A stretch of 64,000 nt of DNA from Sipunculus nudus (Eukaryota > Annelida > Sipuncula > Golfingiida > Sipunculidae), in the NCBI GenBank assembly GCA_026874595.1, contig CM049306.1, positions 49,108,019 to 49,172,018 of the forward strand, given 5' to 3'. Shown here piece after piece: positions 38,112 to 49,816 of this stretch. Below the pieces are notes generated by a model. That model searched no databases. It saw nothing but the letters and a program-made list of their open reading frames with translations, and had not been told where the DNA came from. Within the stretch, counting starts at the first letter, position 1. Every line of letters begins with the position of its first letter. A program made the position numbers and the translations under genes.

Positions 38112-38712
38112 TGTTACGGAACCTAATACCAACAGATCACGTAGTTGTGACGAGCATAAATTTTGTTCTGGACATAAAAAAATCAGATTCTGTTACACTA
38201 GGCAGCGTGAAATGTCTAGGGGAATGAATAAAGAAGTCAGGAGTTTTTGTTAACAAATAATTATAATTTATTCTTAAAACAACCCTAACATTATAATACG
38301 CTAAATCAATACAATGACACAGTATAACAACAGTACAACAGCAAATCAATACAATTACACAGTATAATAAATAAAGTTTTCAGTACCTGGATACCACCAC
38401 TGTCACAGCGACAACAAGGCCTTTAAAACATATAATCCAGATAAACACTTCACATAATTCTTCTCAGAGAATAATAATCCAATTCAGTCACAATATCAAT
38501 CTGTTGTAATCCAAAAGTGGAATTCTGGTAGTGATCAAAAAGGCAAACTTAAGTCTATATAAAATTCATTACAAATTTCAAGACGATCAATAACTGCTGC
38601 AATTATCGGAAAGGTCCACAAACTGACTCACATTCTTCCGTGTACGCTGGAATATTTCTCTCTCCTCTCCCTTTCGGCTCTTAAACACAGCCCCTATTTA
38701 TAACTTTTCATC
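38112..38712 (-). mobile_element. LTR-family fragment, copy 3 (R-U5 and promoter part)
   Basis: On the minus strand this matches the 3' two-thirds of the LTRs at 47546-48603 and 50966-51748. It ends with the same CCGTAACA terminus (TGTTACGG at 38112 on the plus strand), with AATAAA at 38272-38267 and a TATAAATA box at 38702-38695. Shared blocks include ATCTGATTTTTT, TAGACATTTCACGCTGCCTA, AGGGAATGAATAAAG-type sequence and GGAATATTTCTC/GAGAATATTCCAG. Upstream of the TATA box the U3 sequence differs from the other two copies, so I end the call there; the true 5' end was not found. Confidence 0.7.
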
Positions 38713-38986
38713 CGAAAATTCTAGAAACCTCTATTTTACGAACAATCTAAATGACATCATGTCCGACGGTAGAAGTGTTTTGGGTTCCGGCACTGCTTAT
38801 CTTGATGACCCAGGCCCTGTTTATTGACCCTTAAATCAGTGCAAGCCTGGTGACCATGTGACCTATTGAGTAGTTGTTGTCTTGTTGTCTTTAGATGTTG
38901 ACACTAATACAGACTTGACATTTCAAAGTCACTTATTATAAATATAAATGGTTAAGAGTATTAACAGAGGAAGGCGACAAAATGAG

Positions 38987-39047
<61 letters not shown>

Positions 39048-39384
39048 CTAAACCTAGGTAGTTTGACGTCATAACGTTCATTACCGTGTAAGTAGGTAAA
39101 GTTTGATCAGCATCAGACTAACACTTCCTCAGAGTGTCACCAACAATCGGTACCTTTTTACAAGCAATGGTTGAATTGTAATACAAATACAGTTAAATTT
39201 CCGATACAAACGCTCCAATGTCTCCTTCATTTTCCATGGGCCGCCTTAAAATTTGCTGAGCATGTTGACCTTTGACAGTTTTATAGCTGTAATTATACTA
39301 GTTGCGCCGCTTGTAATCAAATCATTTTTTTTTGTAAGTTTTATAGTTTTTAGACTTTTTTATCTTTAATTTTATTTTAAAGAT
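38713..39384. other. Spacer with (TA)n tract
   Basis: (TA)n at 38990-39043. The part before it may be the diverged U3 of the neighbouring LTR copy. No gene. Confidence 0.4.
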
Positions 39385-39785
39385 TTTTTTTTTGCGGAGG
39401 TTACTGCCTCTATTTTATATTGCTGACTTATCTTTTTCTTTAACTAAGTATTCCTATCTGTAGAGTTTCATTTCGGTTTGGGACTACGTAAAAGAGCGGT
39501 AGCGCTCGCCTCCTGTCATGTTTTACTTTATATCCTGTTGTCACCTAGACCCGATGCCTACCGCACCTGCAGGTCATGGGTGTGTAATAAACCCCATTGC
39601 CTTATAATAACACCGAGGAACCTCCCAAAAGCGAACTTGTTAGTGAGTGATACACGGATGTGTGGAACAGCATTCACATTAAGCCTGTAGAGTTTGGGCC
39701 CGACCGTGAAAATCCTTGAGATTTGAACTCACAACCTCCCGTATTTTAGTCCTGTGATTCCCCTGAGTCACAGAAGCCGATCCAT
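39385..39785 (-). mobile_element. tRNA-derived SINE-like element
   Basis: On the minus strand the 5' end carries a tRNA-like head: TGACTCAGGGG near 39770 fits an A box and GAGTTCAAATCTC near 39720 fits a B box at tRNA-like spacing. The body runs down to the GCCTCTATTTT segment near 39400, where the homologue at 13100-13345 also ends. The shared body block TTGGGAGGTTCCTCGGTGT (minus sense) is strongest. It has no coding capacity. SINE assignment is inference from the boxes plus a second copy. Confidence 0.6.
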
Positions 39786-41234
39786 AATTATATTATTTAA
39801 TTATAATTATTGTTTAATAATTAACTGTAGCTCATACGATTGCATCATAGTTGATCTTAAATGTCAATGGCCTTTGCATATTTTTGGCGGATCAATAATT
39901 TTTAATTTGTCCCTGTATTACTTTGAATTTCACATATGCTCGGTGTCTGCTGCTTGTGACAAAAAAATATAAGTGTTAGATGTAATTGGTCAATGTTTTA
40001 TAAACTGACACGGATGCATAAAAAATCATATTCACTGCTGCTCCTATATGCGTTTTAAAGATTCCATCATTACATGCTTCCCCCACCCGGAAGATATTAG
40101 GCTAAAACTTCGGCTGCTCGGGAATGGAAGTACGTCATTTCCGATTTGTTGTTTGCTTCAATGAATGTTTGTATAACCGACCTACACACCTGGCAACCTA
40201 CAAGAGGGCCATATGTTAAATATGTTTTATTATGCTGATAAATATCCGATAAAAACATGGCACCCTCTTCCTATTATTATAGGTCCGCATTTCGTGAAAA
40301 GAAATAATGTTTGCCGAATTCTGTCTCGTCTCCATGAAATTGTAGTTTCACTTTCCTTTATGGGGGGGGGGGGGGGTCGACCTTTCCGTACCGATCTCTC
40401 AAAAATCGTGCAGTGGGAACGCAAAATTTGGACCATCAACATCGGAAGATTTCGATATATCAGATTTGCCAGAATCAATGAGGACATCACCAGGTGGCGC
40501 ATGTGGTGTATCATTCTCTATACAGAAGATTTATCATGAATGTCAAGGATAAACACAACAAATTAAGCTTGACTCTGCATTGGAGGTTGATGACGGGTGT
40601 GACGTTTAGGGAGGGGGGGGATCCCCACCAGACAGCTTTGTTCTTACCAGACCTACCTGATTCAATTGTTTGAGAGACATAACGATGCTGAGGTGGTATG
40701 TTAAGTTTCAATGTGATCATAATATGTTTTATATTCTTATATCTGACACCTTTTAGCCGGGATATTATACATTTATTGTTCACTGGAGTGTCTCCAGTTT
40801 TCAAAAATCTATTACAAGCTCCCAGCGTAGGAAAAAGAAGTGTACAGGGAGAGAGCACGGAATTACTAATTAGTAAATAAATTCACGAAATATGAACTAA
40901 AGGTTATCATGATTCTGTTCAGCAAAATTGTTTTATAATTGGTTTATGGCACTGCAACGGCTTGTTACTGAAAAGGGATTAGCCAGTCCAAAGAATTCAA
41001 CCAATCCTTAAAATGATCCCAGCATTCCACACTCACATGTTTTTCCTACGTGATCGATCTTGGTTCCCCGATGGTACTCCCACGCTCAATCAAAGTCAAG
41101 TGTATACCTGATCCGGGTTCAAGCTACATTGGATAAGGTTATCACGGCATAAAATATAGCCCCATGTGAATACTTCATAATAAATCAGCATCAGGGTTAT
41201 ATATCTTCATATTTTGATGGTCAGAGGGTTTGCT
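39786..41234. other. Spacer with a poly-G run, no gene
   Basis: Poly-G at 40362-40376 and GGGGGGGG near 40612-40620. Plus and minus frames at 40213-40858 (94-115 codons) overlap heavily, are unlike any family I know and span the homopolymers, so they are not called. Confidence 0.4.
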
Positions 41235-41447
41235 ACCTAACCTCTCCTAAGTAAGGTAAAATACATTTAAAACATGTCTATAGTCGCTAAGTGATCGCAA
41301 AGGAAGCTAGCAATGGTTCAATATACAAACATGAACAAAAATTCAAACAATTCATACTTTATCTCCTATCTCTAAAGAAGTAAGGTAAATATGTCTTCAA
41401 TGCCATCCTACTATCACACACCCATGGTCAGAGCTGCAAGGAACATA

Positions 41448-41500
<53 letters not shown>

Positions 41501-41589
41501 ATTAATTCATCAAAATATACCATAGACAGTGATAGCACACTCGATTACCTGATTCTACACAAACAGATACGAAAAACAAACAAAACAGT

Positions 41590-41625
<36 letters not shown>

Positions 41626-41647
41626 TAACAAAAACAAACAAAACAGT

Positions 41648-41696
<49 letters not shown>

Positions 41697-44240
41697 TAAT
41701 ATGTGCATGTGTGTGTGTAATCATACGAGGTAAAAATGTCACTTTCCGAAAATCAATTCTACGGCCTGAGAACAACAAGATAATTAACATGATAATGACA
41801 ACAGAATTCTTTTGCTATAGTAAAACGAAATGTTATCGAAATTTTAATATTTTATATTCCTAAAAGACAAGTCTGAGCGGCTGAAGCACAAACTTGGTTA
41901 ATTTCTTTTGAAAATCAAAATTAAATCTGAGGCCATTGGAGACGTGAAACCATTTTTTTTACCATTATAACATTATTATAACGTTCATTTGTCTCTGTCG
42001 TCTCTGTCTCACAACATTGGAATCCAATTATGATTTGTGATACATTTTATTCATACAAGAAAATTAAAAAAAAAAACAGACGGAGAGAAGTACGTTATAA
42101 ATGGATAATAAAATAATCTTAGTCCATCGGTTGGGTAGAGATTATTCCCTTTACTAAGGGGGATTATTCATGTTTGAACATAGAAAATATTTTCAGCTAC
42201 ACCGGAAACTCTCCATCAGCTTTTTTTCAGTCAAATGATCTATCAATCTTAATTGAAAAGAAGGAACCAAGTCACTGGAAGGAATGATTAAACTGTTTAC
42301 TCCTGGCATTTATTTCCTGTAAATTTTCAAGTAAAATGTGTCTTTAACCCTCTAACTTCCAGGAAAATTGAAAATGGATCACGGAAAGAGCCAGAACAGG
42401 TCCAATCAGTCATCATTTTCAAGGTCTCAATCATTTTCAGTTGTACAATCTGCGTTAGTGGTAAGTTTTTTGTTTGTGAGTGTGATGTAGGAAACACTAC
42501 ATCCGATGACTACAACAAATATCATGGAGATTTATTCGTCACTTAAACAGTCCTCTGTGTATAAAGACAAAAGAACTGAAATAAGGACAAAGTCACACTA
42601 GTATTAATGATAATATCAATAATAAAACTAGTAATTATATATTATTATAAAATTTTAAATAAACAACAAATAAATAAATTAATAGGTTATAATATTACTT
42701 CGTTCAGACTTTGTCTTCCGCGATAAAACTAGTCTTTCTTAAAAATATAACCGATGTCTCCACAGGACGAATTGAAATTGAGTCAATTTACATTTTCCAT
42801 GATCAATCATGTTAGAGGAAGATGTAGACACGAAGTCGTAAGGAGCTTGGATTAAATTGTATTTTCTCTCATGAAGTGACGGGTCATATAAAGTTTGTCT
42901 TCATTCCTGTTGATGCAACATTTGGAAAGTATAATATTTTTAAAAGGATTATTAATGGACATGGTTCCAAATGTTTTAATACCCAATTTATCATCATTTA
43001 AGCTCCCAGTGTATCCATGGTTGTCGATTTATATTGGTAGGTATCTTGCTTTTCTTGTCAGTAAAATACTTTTGTCTTATACAGAACACAGAAAGTGACT
43101 TTCACCTCTTGGTGAACCTCTTGGTATGGCAGGTCAATTAATTATTAACAAAACTTATATATACCGCTAAATGTTAAAGGTTCGCATCAGTTGCAGATAT
43201 TTGAGAATATATCACAAGTTATAGTAAATAAAATTTAAATATTCTGGAGAAAGGTAAGGTTGCAGTAATAAAGCTGTGTGGGTCCATTTGCATTATATTA
43301 ATTGTAATTATAATTTAAATGGCACAACTTGGATCGCATACCTCCGCCAAGGCTGTCGATCCTACAAGACCTCATCCATTCTCAACCCCTGTCGGATCAA
43401 CACCACAACTTAATTGATCGTCAATGTGCCAGCCCACGACACCACTGAAGAGTTTGAAAGTTATCCCGCCGACAGATAAAAAAAAACACAATCAAACAAC
43501 AAACGAACAGACATGGGTAAAAAAGTCACTTTAAAACTTTATTTATTATACATGAATTGTAAAAAAGTTTTATAGCTAATCCAGTCACTCCTCTTGGCTC
43601 AAGTGGTGTCGTTGTGTAGAGTCTAGAGGTGACGGAAACCGGAGAACCCGGGTAAAAAATTGCCTTCCAAGGCCCCTTGATAGAAATAATAAAAACAACT
43701 CAAGCAGGGAGATACCATGGTATATAATTATAACGATCAAAGTAACTGTTGGAACGGATTACTTTTTTATATAAGATAAGATACGTTGCCACAGAAATTA
43801 AAGATGCCATGTATATTCCAGATAGAGGACGAGACGACTTTCAGTCACAAGAAGAACAATAGAAAAGGTAAAGGTCAAACGCCTAGTAGTTAATATCAGC
43901 TTTTCAGCAGACAGCTATGCCTAGAGATATTTACTTCTCGGCTTGGCGTCCCTGGAGAAGCCATGGTGATGTCATATACACCATACACCAGATCTAGGGG
44001 TCGGCTTAATAATGGTCTGTGTAACCGTTTGTTTTCATGACTTACCTAGCCACACAGACTGAAGAAATACAAAGCTGTCGTTGATTATGAATCTAGCTGG
44101 GTATTTTTGTTATTTAATCAAATTTATTTTATATACTAACCAGACGACATTCATCGGCTGAACTTATATCCTTTTCGTTGTTTATTTTTCGTGTATAGCA
44201 CACGGAAGATAGATCATATTAAACAAGATTTGCATTATAT
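41235..44240 (+). repeat. Segmental duplication, copy 1 (about 3.0 kb)
   Basis: Aligns in order and orientation with 49155-53165, from CTAAGTAAGGTAAAATACAT at the left to the ACCAGACGACAT and AACAAGAT blocks at the right. Identity is uneven: very high at about 42760-43140 (including AGTGACTTTCACCTCTTGG, a TTCACC-TCTT-GGTGAA hairpin) and 43820-44095, much lower elsewhere. I recognise no protein product; frames in the best-conserved parts are not kept in both copies. TA tracts at 41454-41496, 41593-41622 and 41651-41692 lie inside. It preserves the empty sites of two insertions present in the other copy. Confidence 0.85.
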
Positions 44241-45109
44241 GCATTAACAAGGTTAATGATATAATGTTTACGTTTCATTAATAGTTTCTGGACTTTTGCT
44301 ACATTTTGGAATTGTTTTTTATTACAAGGGGTTACAATTAGTGCAAAGTGATTTATTAATGTTAGATTTTACTATAAAAAGTGTGGATGTGCATGTTGAA
44401 AGGAACTCACTGAATGAGAAAATAAACTTTTTACTTTCTTTTTTAAACATTCGTGAAATTCATTATCAAATTATAGTTGAGATAATATTCAGAATAATGA
44501 TGTTATTTGCTCCTAATCCAACAAATTGTGTTTAGCTGATTTGAAAGAAAATTTTAATCAATTTCCTCAAGTTTTTTTTATTTAAGTTAATAATATTAAG
44601 CATGTACGTTTAACTATACAATCTCCAATGTACAAACCTAATTTTGGAATAGTGATCCATGGAATAATCTAGAAGGTGCTAGTTATTAGTGTTTTTATCT
44701 TTTGAAAAAAAAAATCTTTTAAATTTTGAATAAGCTTTTTATGATTTAAACAAATAGTAAATTATGTGTATAAATAATTTGTTATGACCAAACTGAGGAT
44801 AAATATTGATGATGCTCTTAATACTAAATTTACTTAGATTTGCAGATTCTTTTTGTATTGCAAAGTTTTCAAACTTGTAAAATTGAAAAATTCAATATGA
44901 AAAAATTAATTCATTAAAAAGGTTTCATACAAACTAAAAATCTAAGTATTAGATTTGCGATCATATATTTAATATTTAGCTTTGGAAATACTAATATATA
45001 AAAAAAATGGAAATAAGAAACAATTCTGAATTTGATAAAGTTTTACAGAATTAAGCTTAGCGCCGTAACCCATGGGTCCTTTGTTTTTTTGTGTTTTTTT
45101 ATTATTATT
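44241..45109. other. Very AT-rich spacer
   Basis: No gene called. The 79-codon frame at 44296-44535 has no domain, and its codon content just follows the AT bias. Confidence 0.4.
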
Positions 45110-45960
45110 ATTTTTTCATCTCGAATTAGATCAATTGGCGACTGGTCCAGACCAAATTCCGAACGGGATTTAGGCTTGACATTATCCCGATCGGGATTTG
45201 GTCTGGACTTATTCCCGGTTGGTCCAGTCTATGCAGATCCCAATCCCAATCTTCAATTTATAACAAAGAGAATAACTTCCTGTCTAATCAACTGAAGGTT
45301 ATGAATACCCATATCCCTGATTCAGCTCATAACTGTTTTTAATTCCTAACCTCATGATCACATGGCTCCTTTTAATTATCAAATCAGTGAAAAATATTCA
45401 TATTTATTGTTTATATTTTTTTAATGTTTTTTTCTGCTATTTTAGATACAGAATTGAATTATTTTGATTAATACATACATGATGAATGTAGATAATAAAG
45501 GCAGGAAAAGTTTTATTGATTAAATTTCACATAATATTATTTAGATTTTTTACAAAGATTTAGTTGTGCCACAAATGCAATCATATTCTTTAACGCCTTT
45601 ACTCAGTTATTTTCAGGTATCAGACCTACTAATATTCACTTGTTCAACTAACTGTCTATTTTAAGCTTGCTTTGACATTATTAAAATGTTGTCATGACAA
45701 AGTCATATTAAGTTAATGAGTAGGCTGAACTATTGTAAATTTTCCTGAATTTAATCAGAAGTCTGGGCTATAGGCATTATTAAGTATTCTGTCAACTTAC
45801 ATTCTGAATCGGGCTGGACCAGTTCCTGATCGGGGTTTGGACTGATCGAGGTCCAGCCCTGGACAAACAAAATCCCGATTGGAGTCTAGGCCGGACTGAA
45901 TCCCGATCGGAATTTGGTCGGACCAAACGCCGATTGGTCCAGATCGAGATCTGGGCCTTG
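45110..45960. repeat. Pair of GATCGGGATTTGGTC-rich segments
   Basis: Two GC-richer islands, 45110-45260 and 45800-45960, are built from repeated variants of CCCGATCGGGATTTGGTC, TGGTCCAGACC and GATTGGTCCAG in both orientations, including the palindrome TCCCGATCGGGA. The 540 bp between them is AT-rich and featureless. This looks like two ends of one element or two copies of a palindromic repeat; the frames across them are not coding. Confidence 0.6.
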
Positions 45961-45977
45961 ACACACACACATATGTT

Positions 45978-45978
45978 T

Positions 45979-46032
<54 letters not shown>

Positions 46033-46046
46033 TATGTATATATATG
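45978..46046 (+). repeat. (TA)n microsatellite, interrupted
   Basis: TA tract with TG and TT interruptions, preceded by (AC)n. Confidence 0.9.
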
Positions 46047-46055
46047 TGTGCTTCT

Positions 46056-46600
46056 GCATCCGAGGTTTTAATGAAAACAGGAGAATCTGCTCATCAACCT
46101 TTCCCATTTTTTCCGTATAATAAATCGCAAAACTGGAGCTAGATTTATTTCTGTATAAAGTAAAATTTAATCAATTTTAAATACTTACTAAAGCTTTATT
46201 GCTGTCTGTAACATACCTCGCCGCATGCTTTCATCACTATAAACTATTAATCGTATTATTTTGAACCTGCTTAACTGTAACACCAGAGCAAGCCCAAATC
46301 TCTTATAACTTTAATGATAGGTATTACTTATCTAACATTCCAGCCTTCAAGAAGGGCAGGCAAAGTATTTGAAGGACCTCTGTATGTTGTGATCTTTACA
46401 AGAACGGTTTCAAATGACAGCTAATAACGCGGTATTAAACCGGCATTCCTTTCATGCAGAGCCTACCTGCACCGAGCTAATTATGGATCTTAGTCTGCAA
46501 CTGTAAGTACCTTGGCTTATAGTAAGCATCTACACTATGTGATATAACCTTTTCTGTCACCGATACTGGATCTCTGGATGATTATTTCACACTTACACAG
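46056..46600 (+). repeat. Interspersed repeat R6, copy 2 (left part)
   Basis: Direct homologue of 35520-36020. Alignment breaks near ATCTCTGGA at about 46570-46600, and the matching right part resumes only at about 49095, after the LINE remnant. Confidence 0.75.
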
Positions 46601-47541
46601 ACCCAAAACACATATACACGACCTAATTTCGTGTTATCAACATGCGTATTTACCTGACAGTTCTATCTAAACTGCCCTTTACTCATTAACTGATAATATT
46701 TATACACATACGGACAGAGGTTGCTATCTTGACCTTACAATTAATCACTCTATACTTTTATGTAAACTCAGCCATTTAGGCTTCACTGGACAGACAGTAG
46801 CCTGGTTTGGAACATATTTAAAAGATCGTTCAACTTGTGCGATGCAACGTTTAATCTTCAAAAGCTCATACAATTAATATAGGGGTGCCCCAAGGTACTG
46901 TACTCGACCCTATTCACTTCCTTATATATATAAATGACCTTTTTCGTCAACTAAGACCTGCAAAATGTATTGCTTATGCTGGTGACACAACTATCTATTG
47001 CCGTGGAAAAAATTGTCCCAGGCGCAGCAAAACTTTCAATTTGCGGTTAGTGAAGCTTATCGTTGGTTCGAAATAAAAGATTAACTATGAACAATAACAA
47101 ATCTACTGTCATGCTGCCAGGTACTAGAAGTCGCGTTAATAATCATGGTCTCTGTGTCATTGCAATTGGTATTCCCTCACAGGAATCTTCTCAAACTAAA
47201 CTCCTTGGTGCTACCCTAGATGTTAATCTATCATGGCGCCCACATGAACAGGCTTAAGCAAAAAAAAAAAACTATAATCGAATCTAGCACTTTTACATAG
47301 ACTTTCTAAATTATTATCCGTCAATGCATTGAAAACAGTCTACAATACCACAATTCAATCAAACATAGACTACACGCTTAGTGTGTGGGGCAAAACGAAG
47401 AATGTCACACAAAGGTGGGAAAAATACAAAATCGTGCTGCCCGTAGAGTTTCCAGCTGTTACAATTTCGATACACCAAGCGCAACCATACTAAAAGAGAT
47501 ACAATGGCTTACAGTCTCTGACCGATTTGAATATTTTATAT

Positions 47542-47545
47542 CCAT
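47542..47545 (+). repeat. Target site duplication CCAT, left
   Basis: CCAT precedes the LTR start TGTTAC and is repeated directly after its end at 48604-48607. The LINE frame reads on across the site if the insertion and one CCAT are ignored. Confidence 0.8.
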
Positions 47546-48029
47546 TGTTACAGGTGCCCTTTTATTGTGTGCATCGGTCTTACTGATGATTGTTTTATTG
47601 AGCACACGGATGTTCCATGTGTTTTTGGCATTTTGTTTGTTTGCCACGCGTAGCTCGTGTTATAGCGTCCTTGCCTTGCCGGATGTTGCAGGCTCGGTTT
47701 AATCCGCATTGGTTGAACCCTAGATACACGGCGTTCCTTTTTCTAGTATGTTCTTTGAACGTGTGTACTGTGTTAGTTTCTTTAGAATGTTCGAGCATGG
47801 GTGTTGCACTCTCAGTGAAATCCGTACTGGTTAAACTCTCGTTGTCATGCTAGCTTGGGGCTTTCTTGCCTGACCGAGCCAGGGCGAGCTCATGTGTGAA
47901 CCCTAATATGTTGAGACACAGCGATGTTTTTCTAGATGATTCCTGTAACGCGTGTTTACTTACTGTGTATTATGTGAGATGCTTTAGAATGTTCGAGCAA
48001 TGGAAGGTTCTCGGCTGGAGGTGAAAAGT

Positions 48030-48037
48030 TATGAATA
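48030..48037 (+). promoter_or_regulatory. LTR TATA-like box
   Basis: TATGAATA, about 485 bp into the LTR. The equivalent positions in the two related LTRs read TATAAATA (51296-51303 plus; 38702-38695 minus), followed in all by GGGGCTGTGTTT. Position and conservation argue for the U3 promoter. Confidence 0.6.
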
Positions 48038-48436
48038 AGGGGCTGTGTTTTAGAGCCGGGAGAGCGGTGAGAGAATATTCCAGCGGACACACAAGCCTGT
48101 ATGTCAGTTTGTTGGACCTATTCCGATAAGTGCGGCAATTATAGATTTTCTCCAGATTTTCTTCTGGATTTTGTGACGAATCTTATTTGGTCTTCAGTTT
48201 ACTTTCTGGATTGTTACAAGAGCTTTACATTGGACTGTTATTCTCCAAGGGAATTTGTGTGAACTGGTCGTCCGGCTTATACATTTTAAAGGACTTGTCG
48301 CTGTGGCAGTGGTGGTAACCAGATACTGTGCACTTTGTTTATTTTACTGTGTGATTGTATTGATTTGTTGTAATGCCGCTGTTATATTGTTTAATTGTAT
48401 TGATTTAGTGTTTTGTGGTGTTAAGGTTGTTTCAAG

Positions 48437-48442
48437 AATAAA
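48437..48442 (+). terminator. LTR polyadenylation signal AATAAA
   Basis: AATAAATTATAGTT is kept in copy 3 (minus) and altered to AATGAATTATAGTT in copy 2, about 165 bp before the LTR end. This fits the R/U5 polyadenylation signal. Confidence 0.55.
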
Positions 48443-48860
48443 TTATAGTTAATTGTTAACAAAAAAAACACTGAATTCTTTATTCATTCCTCTAGACATT
48501 TCACGCTGCCTAGTGTTACAGAATCTGATTTTTTTTTTTATCTCCTTGACAAAATTTATGTTCATCACGCATACGTGATCTGTTTATATTAGGTTCCGTA
48601 ACACCATTCTGATGCCTAAATATGTCCAGTAAATGCGCATCTACTATCCCAATAATTTTACGTTTGTCAATGATACCGACAAGTATTTTACTAGATCTGC
48701 AGCAAGAGGCCTCCTATCAGTGCCGAAACCGAGAAAAAAGTTCTACAAAATTAGCTTTTCATTCCGAGGTCCTTCTGTTTGGAATCATAACCAACTTTCA
48801 ATCGTGGGTAAATACTTTCCTTTAAGTCATCCAACACACATTAATGACGTGATTGTATAG

Positions 48861-49080
48861 TACACTTACTTGAGATTTTTACTTTATAACGGGTATGGCC
48901 ATTATACTATGATATATATGCCATAATTATTGTCTGACATGTAATATATCATATCTGTGTACTTGTATGATTTGTGCGTTTTTCCTTATTATAAGTATAT
49001 TGTATGTTTTATCATACCCTGTGTGCGAAAAATATTTAAAACTGATCTGGTTACTCTTTAAAGAAAAAATTTCAATGATA
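48861..49080 (+). other. Probable LINE 3' untranslated tail
   Basis: Short AT-rich segment after the RT stop. There is no poly-A tail or simple tail repeat clear enough to call an end. Confidence 0.35.
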
Positions 49081-49154
49081 AATATACACAGGCATTTATT
49101 AATCAGCTGGCACAGGCCCTAACATATACACACAACTTTACTGATCACGTACAC
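49081..49154 (+). repeat. Interspersed repeat R6, copy 2 (right part)
   Basis: ATTTATTAATC...CACAGGCCCTAACATATACACACA followed by GATCACGTACACACA matches the tail of R6 copy 1 at about 36050-36125. Together with 46056-46600 it appears to be one R6 copy split by the LINE insertion. Confidence 0.6.
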
Positions 49155-49766
49155 ACACGTAACCTCTTTAAAGTAAGGTAAAATACATTAAAAAAGCATG
49201 TCTATAGTCGCCAAACGATTAGAAAAAGTTGGTAATGATTCAGTCTAAAAACCATGCACAAAAATCAAACCATGGACCAGTATATTATTAAATACAAACT
49301 GATGTCGCCGTGATGTAGGTAAATATGAACAAACACCTTTATAAGTTCCAGGACTTGAATTACATTTTTATAAGCAGGTGCTTTTTCAAATACAAGCTAA
49401 AGGATTTCTTAGCATAGGCCTTGTTTGCTGGAAAAAAACGTAAGGTGACAGTCCGAAGGGTTTCTCATGAACAGGAGAGAAGCCCCACCTACGGCAACAG
49501 CTTTACCCCTAGCTACCCCACCCACAAAAATATGACACCCGCACAAACAAGGCAACAGACCGCGACCTTCCTGTAATACATCTACATAATACCTATATAT
49601 TTGTTATATATACTTTAATTATTAACTTTTCAAAACTTTCTTTTTCAATTTTTTTTTATATTTTGTACCCAAAATTAACCAAAATATACAATAGACTGTG
49701 ATAACTCAGTCGATTATGAGAACCCTACAAAAAACAGTAATGAACAACTATGAAAAATAAAAAAAA

Positions 49767-49816
<50 letters not shown>

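Larger units (their letters stand above)
47546..48603 (+). mobile_element. Solo LTR, copy 1, 1058 bp
   Basis: Starts TGTTACAGG and ends CCGTAACA, so the ends are the short TG...CA inverted repeat of LTRs. It is flanked by CCAT on both sides and has no internal retroelement coding, so it is a solo LTR. A TATA-like TATGAATA sits at 48030-48037 (TATAAATA in the other copies) and AATAAA at 48437-48442, consistent with U3-R-U5. Its U3 holds a diverged tandem duplication: TTTAGAATGTTCGAGCA and the CGTGT-TTACT block occur twice, at about 47755-47800 and 47945-48000. Gypsy or BEL superfamily cannot be decided without internal sequence. Confidence 0.85.
46722..48860 (+). pseudogene. Non-LTR retrotransposon reverse transcriptase (Jockey/CR1-like), dead, interrupted by an LTR
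   Basis: Reading plus-strand frames in order gives successive pieces of one RT ORF: LSHLGFTGQTVAWF (about 46757), the palm segment PQGTVLDPIHFLIYINDL (about 46888-46941), YAGDTTIY where active copies have YADD (about 46975-46998), NKRLTMNNNKSTVMLPGTR, TKLLGATLDVNLSW, IQNRAARRV and then the C-terminal LLSVPKPRKKFYKISF and GPSVWNH after 48690. The YAGD change hits a catalytic aspartate; frameshifts occur near 47060 and elsewhere; the 5' end, endonuclease and an early RT part (between DLT and NHSIL) are missing. A 1058-bp solo LTR (47546-48603) splits the C-terminal region. Family placement is by motif memory only. Confidence 0.9.

Noticed and set aside
40213-40858. Overlapping 94-115-codon frames around a poly-G run
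   Set aside because: Both strands are open over the same bases, they span a homopolymer, and there is no recognisable motif.
42895-43098. 67-codon frame in the best-conserved duplication block as an exon
   Set aside because: The homologous stretch at about 50440-50560 has internal deletions and frameshifts, so the reading frame is not what is conserved.
47385-47702. A single 105-codon gene
   Set aside because: Its first half is LINE reverse transcriptase and its second half reads into the inserted LTR; the frame is a fusion artefact.
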